A stretch of 64,000 nucleotides of DNA from positions 1 through 64,000 of the forward strand of contig CAMDDU010000004.1 in NCBI GenBank assembly GCA_945892985.1, read 5' to 3'. The position numbers and the translations under genes are program-made. This DNA is from CAITSH01 sp945892985. Lineage in GTDB: Bacteria; Pseudomonadota; Gammaproteobacteria; Burkholderiales; SG8-39. Positions 1 through 8,135 of this stretch are shown here, piece after piece. Numbering within the stretch: position 1 is the first letter of the stretch; each line of letters opens with the position of its first letter. The notes beneath the pieces are model-generated. The model saw only the letters and a list, made by a program, of their open reading frames with translations. It had not been told where the DNA came from and ran no database searches.

Positions 1-124
1 TACGCATCAATGTCGGGTTCGTCGTGAACCCCGCAATCGCGGGGTTTCCAGCCATTTCCTTGATTCCTGCAAGGTCGGCGCCGTCAGCGAATAGCTTGAC
101 TTTCAGTTTCCTAATGCCGCTCAT
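1..124 (-). CDS. Transaldolase-family protein (N-terminal fragment, runs off left edge)
   Basis: Reading the minus strand from an ATG at 124 gives 41 codons that are open to the window edge. The peptide has the opening features of the small transaldolase/fructose-6-phosphate aldolase family: a KLFADGAD-type first strand and a GFTTNPTLM segment, the usual N-terminal substrate loop. Transaldolases exchange dihydroxyacetone units between sugar phosphates. Here the gene follows a phosphatase and a SIS isomerase in the same direction (9-nt gap), so a role in making an unusual sugar precursor for the polysaccharide is more likely than central metabolism. The catalytic lysine lies outside the window, so activity cannot be judged. 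Confidence 0.8.
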   Translation of the reverse strand, partial: MSGIRKLKVKLFADGADLAGIKEMAGNPAIAGFTTNPTLMR

Positions 125-133
125 GGGGAGCCC

Positions 134-700
134 TCACTTTTTAAAAGTGTGTTTGTCGGACAGGATCAAGCCCGCCGCTTCAGATAGTGATTTTACCGCA
201 ACATATGGTTTTACTGGTTGTTTTTCCGTGTAACCATAGTCGATGAAAAGGCATTTGCAGCCGGTACGCTGCCCCGCTTCGATATCCCGCCAGCGGTCAC
301 CGACGAGGTAGCTTGCGGCGAGGTCGATATTGAAATCTCGCGTCACTTCGAGCAGAAGGCCAGGCTGCGGCTTACGGCAGGAACAGCCATCCGCGTCAAC
401 ATGGGCGCATACCTTGATAGCGTCCAGGGGCAATTCGTCCATCAACCTGCCGTGCATTGCATCCAGCGTTTCCTGACTCTGCTTTCCAGTCGCAATATCA
501 GGCTGATTGGTCACCACAATGTTGAGAAATCCCGCATCGCGCAACGCCTGCAGCGCCTGCGGAACGCCGGGGAGGATTTCCAATTCATCCAGACTGACCG
601 GTGCGAATGGCCTCCCCTCGCGGACGTGTGAACGATTGATTACGCCATCGCGATCAAGGAAAACAGCCCGCCGCGGGGCAGGCCCACCGCTTTTTACCAC
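134..700 (-). CDS. HAD-IIIA phosphatase, GmhB (heptose-bisphosphate phosphatase)-like
   Basis: The protein has 188 residues. A FLDRDGVIN motif (nucleophile Asp near residue 16, acid/base Asp near 18) defines a HAD phosphatase. A C-x-H plus C-x-C loop before the RKPQPG segment matches the zinc loop of GmhB, and LVGDRWRDIEAG supplies the last acidic motif. The start is taken as GTG at 700, which overlaps the stop of the SIS gene (GTGGTAA); the reading frame stays open upstream, but that part looks unrelated to the family. With GmhA-like isomerase and transaldolase neighbours, the substrate is probably a seven-carbon or related sugar bisphosphate (inference). Confidence 0.82.
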   Translation of the reverse strand: MVKSGGPAPRRAVFLDRDGVINRSHVREGRPFAPVSLDELEILPGVPQALQALRDAGFLNIVVTNQPDIATGKQSQETLDAMHGRLMDELPLDAIKVCAHVDADGCSCRKPQPGLLLEVTRDFNIDLAASYLVGDRWRDIEAGQRTGCKCLFIDYGYTEKQPVKPYVAVKSLSEAAGLILSDKHTFKK

Positions 701-1275
701 TTGGTAGCGATTTGCTGCAGGGCGGGATGCGATACCAGGCAATGCCAAACCACAGCCTGAAATGCCTCGGCATGCGGGGTTACCCGCGACGCTTCGACGG
801 TTGGCACAATCACCACGCAATCACCCACTTGCTTGGTGTACCCACCATCGCGCCCCACCACTCCGAATATTTTCATACCGCGCTGCTTGGCTTCCTTGAG
901 GCCGGAAACGATGTTGGGACTGACGTTTTTTTCAAGATTGCCGCCGCCAACTGAAAAGACGAGGACAGCATCGTTACTGTTGCCTTTGCTGATCTTCAAC
1001 CAACCTGAAAATACCGTATCCCAACCCTCATCGTTCGTGCGGGCGGTGAGTTCGGACACGTTATCGGTTGGTGCGTAGGCTTCTATGCCGCAGAGCTTCC
1101 TAAAATCATTTACCGCATGACTGCAATTACCCGCACTGCCTCCCACGCCGAGCAGGAACAACCGACCACCCCGCTCGCGAAGCGCCACCAACTCAAATGC
1201 CAACTTTTCGATCAAGGCGATATCGATTGACTGGGCGACTTTAACGGCTTCCTCAAAATACGTTTTTGCGTGCAT
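694..1275 (-). CDS. SIS-domain sugar isomerase, GmhA (sedoheptulose-7-phosphate isomerase)-like
   Basis: This 193-residue protein is a single SIS domain of GmhA length. The glycine-rich phosphosugar loop GVGGSAGN lies near residues 42-50, followed by SHAVNDFRK as in GmhA-type proteins, and FSVGGGNLEKN carries the second Ser-containing loop. GmhA enzymes convert sedoheptulose 7-phosphate to heptose 7-phosphate. The gene sits between a NeuB-like synthase and a GmhB-like phosphatase on the same strand and overlaps the phosphatase start, so the three are probably cotranscribed. The substrate could differ from sedoheptulose 7-phosphate because the module lacks a visible HldE-type kinase. Confidence 0.82.
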   Translation of the reverse strand: MHAKTYFEEAVKVAQSIDIALIEKLAFELVALRERGGRLFLLGVGGSAGNCSHAVNDFRKLCGIEAYAPTDNVSELTARTNDEGWDTVFSGWLKISKGNSNDAVLVFSVGGGNLEKNVSPNIVSGLKEAKQRGMKIFGVVGRDGGYTKQVGDCVVIVPTVEASRVTPHAEAFQAVVWHCLVSHPALQQIATKW

Positions 1276-1360
1276 GTGGGAGATGGGGGCGGTCGGAGAG
1301 GCCAGGATTATAAGTGTTTTGGGGGCGTATCAACCGATTCAGCCCGCAACCCCGCACGCA

Positions 1361-2047
1361 CTAAACACCGAGGCGCAATTTGGCGTGGATATCGCGCCCA
1401 ATGTTTACCATCGAGCGAAACTCCTCCGGAGTTGCGCTAAGCGCATGATCTCGAATCGTGCGATCCGATTTATCGAGGGTAAAGTGCTTTTCCACGATGC
1501 GCGCCCCGCGCGTAATCGCCATCAAGGCGGATTCGATGCCGATCGTATGGTCACTATAACCATCGTACGGGCCTGTTGAAAAATCTTTTGGCAGCCCCAC
1601 CAAATCCCAAGGTTCGCACGGGTATTTGGATCGACACCACAAATAGCTGATGTTGGATGTCTTGGGGAAAGGAAGATCCACCCCCTCCCACATACCCAGC
1701 GAAATAATTGTGGGACGCCCTTGAGCGAGTATTTCCCGCACCATGTCAGGCTTTTCCTTCACAGTTCGTGATGCAATCTTGTAGGTCTTGAATCCGAAAT
1801 TTTTCGCCATTTCCCAGGCAGATTCTGAAATTACAGACACCATGAACTCGATTCCAATGTGGTCACACCAGCGCTGTAACTGCCGCAAAATCTCCGGGGT
1901 AATGTGATTTATCTCATCTGGCTTGTCGCGCCATCCCAGCTGGAATTTGGCGATATCGGCTCCGGCGTATTTGGCCTGCTTGATCAACTCATAGGCAAGA
2001 CCGAAATTCCCGTTGTGGTTCATTCCGATTTCAGCGATAAACAGCAC
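1361..2047 (-). CDS. Short NeuB-like synthase (PEP-dependent sialic/nonulosonic acid synthase family)
   Basis: The protein has 228 residues from a GTG at 2047. This start is chosen because an AAGGAG ribosome binding site lies 8 nt upstream and the conserved IAEIGMNHNG motif begins 3 residues in. NeuB enzymes condense phosphoenolpyruvate with an aldose. Also visible are AKFQLGW, YSDHTIGIE and RIVEKHFTLDKS, all features of the TIM-barrel core. At 228 residues it is about two-thirds of the usual NeuB length and lacks the C-terminal antifreeze-like (SAF) domain that normally caps the active site. It begins the minus-strand module at the left edge. The actual sugar acceptor is unknown. Confidence 0.8.
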   Translation of the reverse strand: MLFIAEIGMNHNGNFGLAYELIKQAKYAGADIAKFQLGWRDKPDEINHITPEILRQLQRWCDHIGIEFMVSVISESAWEMAKNFGFKTYKIASRTVKEKPDMVREILAQGRPTIISLGMWEGVDLPFPKTSNISYLWCRSKYPCEPWDLVGLPKDFSTGPYDGYSDHTIGIESALMAITRGARIVEKHFTLDKSDRTIRDHALSATPEEFRSMVNIGRDIHAKLRLGV

Positions 2048-2214
2048 GGACCTACTCCTTGAGCGAGTGCGCGTTGGCGACGGCATTGGCGGCCAAACTC
2101 GGGCCGCGCGTGAGGTTCGAATTTTACCATCGCGAACACCAAGAAATACACTCACAATCGATGAAGCGATCCAAACATTTCCGTAACTACTCTTGTCCTG
2201 CGTCTACTCAGGTC

Positions 2215-2243
2215 GTTACACTATCGCGTAAAAATCATATTAT
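2215..2243 (+). promoter_or_regulatory. Candidate sigma-70 promoter for the plus-strand O-antigen operon
   Basis: A GTTACA hexamer at 2215-2220 (4 of 6 to TTGACA) is followed after 17 bp by TATTAT at 2238-2243 (5 of 6 to TATAAT). Transcription would begin near 2250, about 95 nt before the first plus-strand gene. It lies in the 298-bp divergent gap (2048-2345) between the NeuB-like gene and the first methyltransferase; I see no convincing promoter for the minus-strand side there. Confidence 0.4.
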
Positions 2244-2345
2244 GGTGCCAGCCCCGTCGGCGCAGCCTGAGTAGTATGCCGTCGCAAATCACAGCATCCG
2301 CCCCCCCCGCCACAAAGCAACTTGCGGCAACAGAGGACTAATTTC

Positions 2346-2876
2346 GTGAAAATACTGGATTTGGGCTGCGGCAACCGCAAGCGACCGGGCGCGATCGGTA
2401 TCGACATCAATCCGGAAACAGCCGCGGACGTGGTTCATGACCTGGACCTGTACCCGTATCCGTTCGAAGTCTCCACATTCGACGAAATTTATGCCGACAA
2501 CGTCATCGAGCATCTCGAAAACGTGATCCATGCGATGGAAGAACTCCATCGTATTGGCAAGCCTGACAGTAGGGTCAAGATCATTGTTCCCTACTTCCGG
2601 GCAAAATGGGCCTTCATCGATCCGACACACAAACATTTCTTTACGACCGAATCGTTCACGTATTTCGAGCCAGGGCACCCGCACAGCAAACTGTATAATT
2701 ACTCGCGAGCCCGATTCGCTGTCGAAAAAATCGTATTCAACGAAACAATTCGGCGCGGCATGCTAACGGCCGCAATTAAGGCTCTCGCAAATGCATGGCC
2801 ACATCGATATGAACGATTTCTTGGGCACCTCTACCCCCTCGATGAGCTTACCTTTTACCTTCGCGTTATAAAGTAA
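2346..2876 (+). CDS. Class I SAM-dependent methyltransferase (small)
   Basis: The 176-residue protein starts at GTG 2346, which has a GAGGA ribosome binding site 8 nt upstream and places the SAM-binding motif ILDLGCGN directly at the N-terminus. A second acidic segment (IGIDIN) and DNVIEHL/NVIHAMEELHRI match the type-11/type-23 methyltransferase core. The C-terminal half (THKHFFT, FYLRVIK) is not one I can assign to a sugar. It opens the plus-strand operon, so it probably methylates a sugar or glycan intermediate in the cytoplasm (inference). Confidence 0.78.
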   Translation: MKILDLGCGNRKRPGAIGIDINPETAADVVHDLDLYPYPFEVSTFDEIYADNVIEHLENVIHAMEELHRIGKPDSRVKIIVPYFRAKWAFIDPTHKHFFTTESFTYFEPGHPHSKLYNYSRARFAVEKIVFNETIRRGMLTAAIKALANAWPHRYERFLGHLYPLDELTFYLRVIK

Positions 2877-2919
2877 TTAAGCACTCGGTCATGCCGCCCC
2901 CCCATCAGGATCTCCCGCG

Positions 2920-3639
2920 ATGAGTCTTCGCCAGTCCCCGCTGGGGATCTTTGTCAATCCAGCGCATATCGCCGAGCGCAGTCTGCATGCCAGCATCAGC
3001 TCACTCGTCAAAGAGCTACAACCAGAGGCAGGTGAATTGTGGATTGACGTTGGGTGCGGTAGCCGCCCCTATCAGGGGCTGTTTCATGTCGAAAAATTTG
3101 TCGGCCTTGACGTGCTCGAGAGCGGCCGGTCAGCTGCGTTAAAGCGTCCCGATATATTTTTCGATGGTCGCGATTTCCCATTTCGAGATGGCAGCGCTGA
3201 TGGAATCCTCTGCACTCAGGTGCTTGAGCATGCGACCTCTGCGGAACATCTGCTGAGTGAGATCGCGCGTTGCCTGAAACCTGGAGGAATGTTGATCCTG
3301 ACTGCCCCATTTTTATGGGAAGAACATGAAATCCCCTTCGATTTCCTGAGATTCACCCGGTTTGGCCTCCAGCAGATGCTGGAGCAACAGGGGCTCCAGA
3401 TTACCCGCATGAAAAGTACCACCGGCAGCCTCGAAACCCTCGCGCAAGCACTGTCGATCACCATTTTCAACCACGTGCGATTGCCCCTGCCCGGCTTCGG
3501 CCGGCTTCTGACCCTGTTCATCTGCGCGCCCATACAGATTGCCGGAATAATCGCGCAGCGTGTATTGTCTAAATGCGACGGACTTTATTTGGACAACGCA
3601 GTTCTCGCACGCAAACCAGACAAACCAGGAACCGCCTGA
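2920..3639 (+). CDS. Class I SAM-dependent methyltransferase
   Basis: The 239-residue protein carries motif I as WIDVGCGSRPY near residue 42, a following acidic VGLDVLE segment, and motif IV/post-motif CTQVLEHATSAEHLLSEIARCLKPGG, typical of type-11 methyltransferases. The C-terminus contains a hydrophobic stretch (LLTLFICAPIQIAGIIAQ) that could touch the membrane. The next gene begins directly after its stop (TGAGTG), indicating translational coupling. Within a polysaccharide operon the likely substrate is a sugar, but nothing in the sequence identifies it. Confidence 0.78.
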   Translation: MSLRQSPLGIFVNPAHIAERSLHASISSLVKELQPEAGELWIDVGCGSRPYQGLFHVEKFVGLDVLESGRSAALKRPDIFFDGRDFPFRDGSADGILCTQVLEHATSAEHLLSEIARCLKPGGMLILTAPFLWEEHEIPFDFLRFTRFGLQQMLEQQGLQITRMKSTTGSLETLAQALSITIFNHVRLPLPGFGRLLTLFICAPIQIAGIIAQRVLSKCDGLYLDNAVLARKPDKPGTA

Positions 3640-4578
3640 GTGAGCCCTTTACGCACACCATTTCAGGCGCAACGGGTACTCGTTACCGGAGCCAACGGTT
3701 TCATCGGACGTCATGTGCTGAATCGCCTTAGCCAGTTGGGCGCAGACGTTTTCACGTTGACCCGCGCCACAATCAAAAGTTATTCGAACCTTACCCAATT
3801 TCACGGCGATATTCGTGATGCGACATTTGTAAATGAAGCGGTAAGCAAAGCGGCCCCAAATTTCATTTTTCACCTTTGCGCCTATAAAAGCCGCGGGGGT
3901 GACATAGGCGACTTTGCCCCCGCGATCGATACGAATCTCATCGGATCCCTTAACCTGATTTCAGCAGCCCGCATGCTGCCGGCGCTACGATCCATTGTTG
4001 TCATTGGAACTGCCGAAGAGTACGGCGGAAATCCAGCGCCTTTTATTGAAGATATGCGCGAGCGACCGGTCAGCGCATATTCGTTTTCCAAACTTTGCCT
4101 TAGCCAACTGTCGCAGCTATTGAGCCGGGTGCACGATGTTCCGCTTACGGTGCTGCGCCCGACCATCGCGTATGGTCCCGGTCAGAAGGAAGACATGTTC
4201 CTGCCCGCGCTAATCGGTAAGCTGATCCGGGGAGAGCCGTTCGACATGACCGCAGGACGCCAGACACGAGATTTTATCTTTGTAAGCGATGTGGTGGATG
4301 CCATGATTAAAGCGGCAGCCAGGCCATCTGCCATTGGGGAAATTATTAATATCGGCAGCCACCTGCCGATCACCATGGCAGATCTTGCCCTCATGGTCGA
4401 GAAAATGACAGGCAAAACCGGGCTGGTCCAGCTTGGCGCGTTACCCTACCGCAAAGGCGAAGTAATGAATTACTGGGTCGACAACGACAAGGCAGCCCGC
4501 CTGCTCCAATGGTCGCCAATCGTGACGCTCGAAGAGGGGCTTTCAGAGACCATCGCCCACTACCGCGATAAGCCTTAG
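3640..4578 (+). CDS. NAD(P)-dependent sugar epimerase/dehydratase (extended SDR)
   Basis: This 312-residue protein has the Rossmann motif VTGANGFIGRH at residues 14-24, a YSFSKL (YxxxK) catalytic pair near residue 147, and the downstream TRDFIFVSDVVDA segment of nucleotide-sugar SDR enzymes. It uses a GTG start immediately after the preceding stop codon. Family members oxidise and reduce NDP-hexoses as 4-epimerases, 4,6-dehydratases or 4-reductases. Its closeness to rfbF/rfbG suggests a role in a CDP- or GDP-deoxysugar, but the exact reaction cannot be read from the sequence. Confidence 0.8.
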   Translation: MSPLRTPFQAQRVLVTGANGFIGRHVLNRLSQLGADVFTLTRATIKSYSNLTQFHGDIRDATFVNEAVSKAAPNFIFHLCAYKSRGGDIGDFAPAIDTNLIGSLNLISAARMLPALRSIVVIGTAEEYGGNPAPFIEDMRERPVSAYSFSKLCLSQLSQLLSRVHDVPLTVLRPTIAYGPGQKEDMFLPALIGKLIRGEPFDMTAGRQTRDFIFVSDVVDAMIKAAARPSAIGEIINIGSHLPITMADLALMVEKMTGKTGLVQLGALPYRKGEVMNYWVDNDKAARLLQWSPIVTLEEGLSETIAHYRDKP

Positions 4579-4584
4579 CGAACC

Positions 4585-5844
4585 ATGCAGCCCCGAATAC
4601 ATTTTCATTCGGACTGCGCTTTTTTCGCAGGCTGCGAAAACATGCTTGCAAATTTCTTCAACAACGACCAGCTTATGCGCGAATTTGCGGTCAGCTTCAG
4701 TTACCGCAAGACAAGCGCCTACGAAACGGGCTTTCGCAGCCGTGTACCAAAGCAGTTTGATGTACGCGCTCTTGATCTGCTCGATATCTCCACCACTCTT
4801 GCCGCCACAAAAGCGTTACCAGGGCCGATTGGTGGACTCCTGAGAGCAGTCGTCCACCTCTCACTCCTTCGCTACTGGTTTGTCCTGCGCAATACCGTGA
4901 CACTGTACCAAGAGTTCAAAGAGGTCGACCTCCTGCACATCAATAACGGCAATTATCCCGGCGCATATTCGTGCATGTCGGCCGTACTCGCAGCACGCCT
5001 GCGCGGAATCGAGCACATCGTGTATGTCGTTAATAACATCGCGATTCCTTATTCGTCGCCCCGTCGCTGGTTGGACTACCCAATCGACCGACTAGTAACG
5101 GCGACTGTATCAGTTTTTGTCACCGCGTCGGTTTCCGCAGGGATTCAACTTGCACGTGTCTTGCGTCTTCCAAAGGGGAAAACTACCGGGATGCACAATG
5201 GTATCTCACCGCGAAACGCAGACGAAACGCGCGAAAGTACCCTGTTGCGACTGCAAATTCCAGGAAACCGCATCCTAATTGGCATCATCGCAGTACTCGA
5301 CCCGCGCAAGGGTCATTTAGTGCTGCTCGAAGCGCTGGCGCGACTAAAACGCGCGCGCACGAACCAATCAACGCCCTTACCCTTTATAATTATCGAAGGC
5401 TCAGGGGAGATGAAAATGGCGATTGACAATTTTATCTCGCGGAGTGACTTGGCCGATGATGTTCGATTGATAGGAAACGAACGCAATATCTTTAATTTAA
5501 TGAGCGCTGTAGACGTGATTGCACTTCCGTCTATTTCCCATGAAGATTTTCCAAATGTCGTACTGGAAGCCATGTATCTCGGAAAACCGGTAATTGCGAG
5601 CCGCCTTGCTGGCATCCCAGAACAGATTCAGCACATGGAAAGCGGCATTTTGGTCGAATGCGGCGACCCGGACTCCCTTGCCTGTGCGATGGATCTGGTC
5701 ACCACTAACGCTGAAATAAGGGAGATGCTCGGCAGAGCCGCGAAACTTAGATTTGCAGAACACTTTGCCGCAGAAATTGCGGTTAATCGCTACGTTGCTC
5801 TATACAGGAAAATGATCGTACTACAAGAAAAGGAACCGGGGTGA
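4585..5844 (+). CDS. GT4-family glycosyltransferase (GT-B fold)
   Basis: The 419-residue protein has an N-terminal half unlike most GT4 enzymes, starting RIHFHSDCAFFAGCENML, and a typical C-terminal nucleotide-sugar half. The latter shows GIIAVLDPRKGHLVLLEA, the IIIEGSGEM segment and LPSISHEDFPNVVLEAM with the conserved E-x7-E pair, followed by GKPVIASRLAGIPE. It would transfer a sugar to the growing lipid-linked glycan at the inner face of the membrane. Its stop overlaps the GTG of rfbF (GTGA), so the two are coupled. Confidence 0.85.
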   Translation: MQPRIHFHSDCAFFAGCENMLANFFNNDQLMREFAVSFSYRKTSAYETGFRSRVPKQFDVRALDLLDISTTLAATKALPGPIGGLLRAVVHLSLLRYWFVLRNTVTLYQEFKEVDLLHINNGNYPGAYSCMSAVLAARLRGIEHIVYVVNNIAIPYSSPRRWLDYPIDRLVTATVSVFVTASVSAGIQLARVLRLPKGKTTGMHNGISPRNADETRESTLLRLQIPGNRILIGIIAVLDPRKGHLVLLEALARLKRARTNQSTPLPFIIIEGSGEMKMAIDNFISRSDLADDVRLIGNERNIFNLMSAVDVIALPSISHEDFPNVVLEAMYLGKPVIASRLAGIPEQIQHMESGILVECGDPDSLACAMDLVTTNAEIREMLGRAAKLRFAEHFAAEIAVNRYVALYRKMIVLQEKEPG

Positions 5845-6623
5845 AAGTTGTAATTTTGTGCGGCGGCTTCGGGACGCGTATCCGTGACGTCGCGGATGAC
5901 ATTCCCAAACCCATGATTCCCATCGGGGGCTTCCCGATTCTATGGCACGTCATGAAATATTACGCACATGCCAAACATTCACAGTTCGTTCTGTGCCTCG
6001 GTTACAAAGGACAAACGGTTAAGGACTTCTTTCTAAATTATGAAGCTCACACCCGCGATTTCACACTTCGTCTGGGGGTAACCCAATCGGTGGAGTACCA
6101 CAGTACCCATGACGAATCAGACTGGACTGTAACGCTTGCCGACACCGGGCTGAACGCGATGACCGGATCACGCATCCGGCAAATCAGAAGATATATTCAG
6201 GGCGAAGACTATTTCATGCTCACCTATGGGGACGGCGTGGGTAATGTCGACCTGAATAAATTGGTCGCATTCCACAAGGCGCACGGCCGCGTCCTGACCG
6301 TCACCGGCGTGCGGCCACCCGGCCGTTTTGGCGAGTTGATGAGTGATAAAGACGGTCTGGTGGCCGAATTCAACGAAAAACCCCAAGCCACTGCAGGGCG
6401 GATTTCCGGCGGATATTTCGTCTGCAGCAAGGGCTTATTCGACTATCTGGATGATCGCGACGACCTCGTCTTCGAGCAGGAGCCCATGCGCAAACTGGTG
6501 GCTGATCGTCAATTGATGGTCTATGAACATGACGGTTTCTGGCAGCCGATGGACACCTACCGCGACTACACCATGCTTAACCGCCTGATCGAGGAAGGAC
6601 GTGCGCCGTGGATCGTGTGGTGA
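5841..6623 (+). CDS. rfbF: Glucose-1-phosphate cytidylyltransferase
   Basis: The 260-residue protein begins with the nucleotidyltransferase signature VVILCGGFGTRIRD and contains KPMIPIGGFPILWHVMKYY, YGDGVGNVDL and RFGELMSDKDG, all characteristic of RfbF/DdhA. It makes CDP-glucose from glucose 1-phosphate and CTP, the first step to CDP-6-deoxyhexoses. The GTG start overlaps the upstream stop. The next gene is rfbG, the expected partner. Length matches the family (about 257). The identification is secure because of both sequence and neighbour. Confidence 0.95.
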   Translation: MKVVILCGGFGTRIRDVADDIPKPMIPIGGFPILWHVMKYYAHAKHSQFVLCLGYKGQTVKDFFLNYEAHTRDFTLRLGVTQSVEYHSTHDESDWTVTLADTGLNAMTGSRIRQIRRYIQGEDYFMLTYGDGVGNVDLNKLVAFHKAHGRVLTVTGVRPPGRFGELMSDKDGLVAEFNEKPQATAGRISGGYFVCSKGLFDYLDDRDDLVFEQEPMRKLVADRQLMVYEHDGFWQPMDTYRDYTMLNRLIEEGRAPWIVW

Positions 6624-7684
6624 TGCACGAATTATTTTCAGTCCTGAAGGGCAAGCGCGTACTGCTAACCGGGGACACCGGATTCAAGGGATCGTGGCTT
6701 TCACTCTGGCTGACGCGACTGGGTGCGGATGTTGTCGGTTTTGCGCAACCTCCCAAGCAGGAGAACGATCATTTCAATGTGCTCGACCTGCGGGAAATCA
6801 CCCGCCATGTCGATGGCGATATCCGCGATCTACCTGCGCTCAAACGCGTGTTCGATGAATTCCAGCCCGAATTCCTGTTTCATCTCGCAGCCCAATCGCT
6901 GGTGCGCTATTCCTACAACGAGCCCAAGCTGACTTTCGACACCAATATCGGCGGTTCAGTGAACGTTCTCGAGTGCGTAAGAACCACACCCTCGCTGCGC
7001 TCGGTAATTTATGTAACCTCCGACAAGTGCTACCTCAACAAGGAATGGGAATGGGGTTACCGGGAAAACGACGAACTGGGGGGGCGCGACCCCTACAGCG
7101 CATCCAAAGCGGCTGCTGAACTCGTTTTCTCTTCGTACCGCGATTCGTTTTTTTCGCACCGCCATGAATTGGGCATCGCCAGTGTGCGCGCGGGCAATGT
7201 CATCGGCGGCGGCGACTGGTCGGCTGACCGGATCGTCCCAGACAGCATCAAAGCTCTCCAAAAACACCAGCCTGTGATGCTGCGCAATCCGGAGTCAACC
7301 CGGCCCTGGCAACATGTTCTTGAACCTCTGTCGGGTTATCTGGCCCTCGCTTGCAAGCTGCATGCAGATGCGCGACGATTTTCAGGACCCTGGAATTTCG
7401 GCCCCCGCGCCGACTCGATACGTACCGTCCATAACCTTGCCGAACGGATTGTTTCCTGCTGGGGCGAGGGCAAGGTGGAAATCACCCCGGAGCACGCCCT
7501 GCCGCACGAGGCGCGCCTGCTGCAACTGAACTGCGACAAATCAATCCAGGGGATCGGATGGGCACCGCGCTGGGGTTTTGATCGCACCGTGGCAATGACC
7601 GTGCAGTGGTACCGGAAAATCACGGACGGCGATTCAGCGCGCAAAGTCACCAGTCATCAGATCGAACAGTACATGGAGTCCTGA
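6608..7684 (+). CDS. rfbG: CDP-glucose 4,6-dehydratase
   Basis: This extended SDR of 358 residues shows VLLTGDTGFKGSWLSLWL near the N-terminus (the RfbG variant of GxxGxxG), a TSDKCYLNKEW segment with the dehydratase Asp-Lys pair, and DPYSASKAAAEL (YxxxK). It converts CDP-glucose to CDP-4-keto-6-deoxyglucose with bound NAD. The GTG at 6608 is preferred because an AAGGA site lies 8 nt upstream; an ATG at 6623 overlapping the rfbF stop is the alternative. No rfbH-type PLP dehydrase follows, so the usual 3,6-dideoxyhexose branch is absent from this window. Confidence 0.95.
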   Translation: MDRVVMHELFSVLKGKRVLLTGDTGFKGSWLSLWLTRLGADVVGFAQPPKQENDHFNVLDLREITRHVDGDIRDLPALKRVFDEFQPEFLFHLAAQSLVRYSYNEPKLTFDTNIGGSVNVLECVRTTPSLRSVIYVTSDKCYLNKEWEWGYRENDELGGRDPYSASKAAAELVFSSYRDSFFSHRHELGIASVRAGNVIGGGDWSADRIVPDSIKALQKHQPVMLRNPESTRPWQHVLEPLSGYLALACKLHADARRFSGPWNFGPRADSIRTVHNLAERIVSCWGEGKVEITPEHALPHEARLLQLNCDKSIQGIGWAPRWGFDRTVAMTVQWYRKITDGDSARKVTSHQIEQYMES

Positions 7685-7685
7685 G

Positions 7686-8135
7686 ATGATCCATGGCGTG
7701 AAAGTCACCCCCCTTGAGCAGTTTCTGGACGAGCGCGGCAAGGTGATGCACATGTTGAGTTCCAAAGATCCGCATTTTGAGAAGTTTGGCGAAATATATT
7801 TTTCCTGCGTTTATCCCGGCGCCATCAAGGGATGGCACATCCATACGCGCATGACCCTCAATTACGCCGTACCGCACGGCAACATCAAATTCGTCCTCTT
7901 TGACGAACGCAAAGAAAGCCCATCCTACGGCGAAATCCAGGAAATCTTCATGGGCATAGACAATTACTGCCTGGTCACCGTGCCCCCGCTCGTGTGGAAC
8001 GGATTTAAGGGCATCGGATCCGAAATGGCCATCGTCGCCAACTGTGCCTCGCTCCTCCACGACCCCGAGGAGAGCAGTCGCCGCGATCCGTTCGATCCGT
8101 CGATCCCTTACAACTGGGACATCAAACATCGATGA
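7686..8135 (+). CDS. dTDP-4-dehydrorhamnose 3,5-epimerase-like cupin
   Basis: This 149-residue cupin is shorter than RmlC (about 180). It keeps the active-site histidine context (AIKGWHIHTRMTLNYAV) and the NIKFVLFDER strand, and ends with an IPYNWDIKHR tail that I associate with RfbC-like proteins next to rfbF-rfbG. It probably epimerises C3 and/or C5 of CDP-4-keto-6-deoxyglucose or a later keto intermediate. It lies 1 nt after rfbG and overlaps the next gene by 4 nt. A second, full-length 3,5-epimerase occurs at 20504-21034, so the two may act on different intermediates. Confidence 0.8.
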   Translation: MIHGVKVTPLEQFLDERGKVMHMLSSKDPHFEKFGEIYFSCVYPGAIKGWHIHTRMTLNYAVPHGNIKFVLFDERKESPSYGEIQEIFMGIDNYCLVTVPPLVWNGFKGIGSEMAIVANCASLLHDPEESSRRDPFDPSIPYNWDIKHR

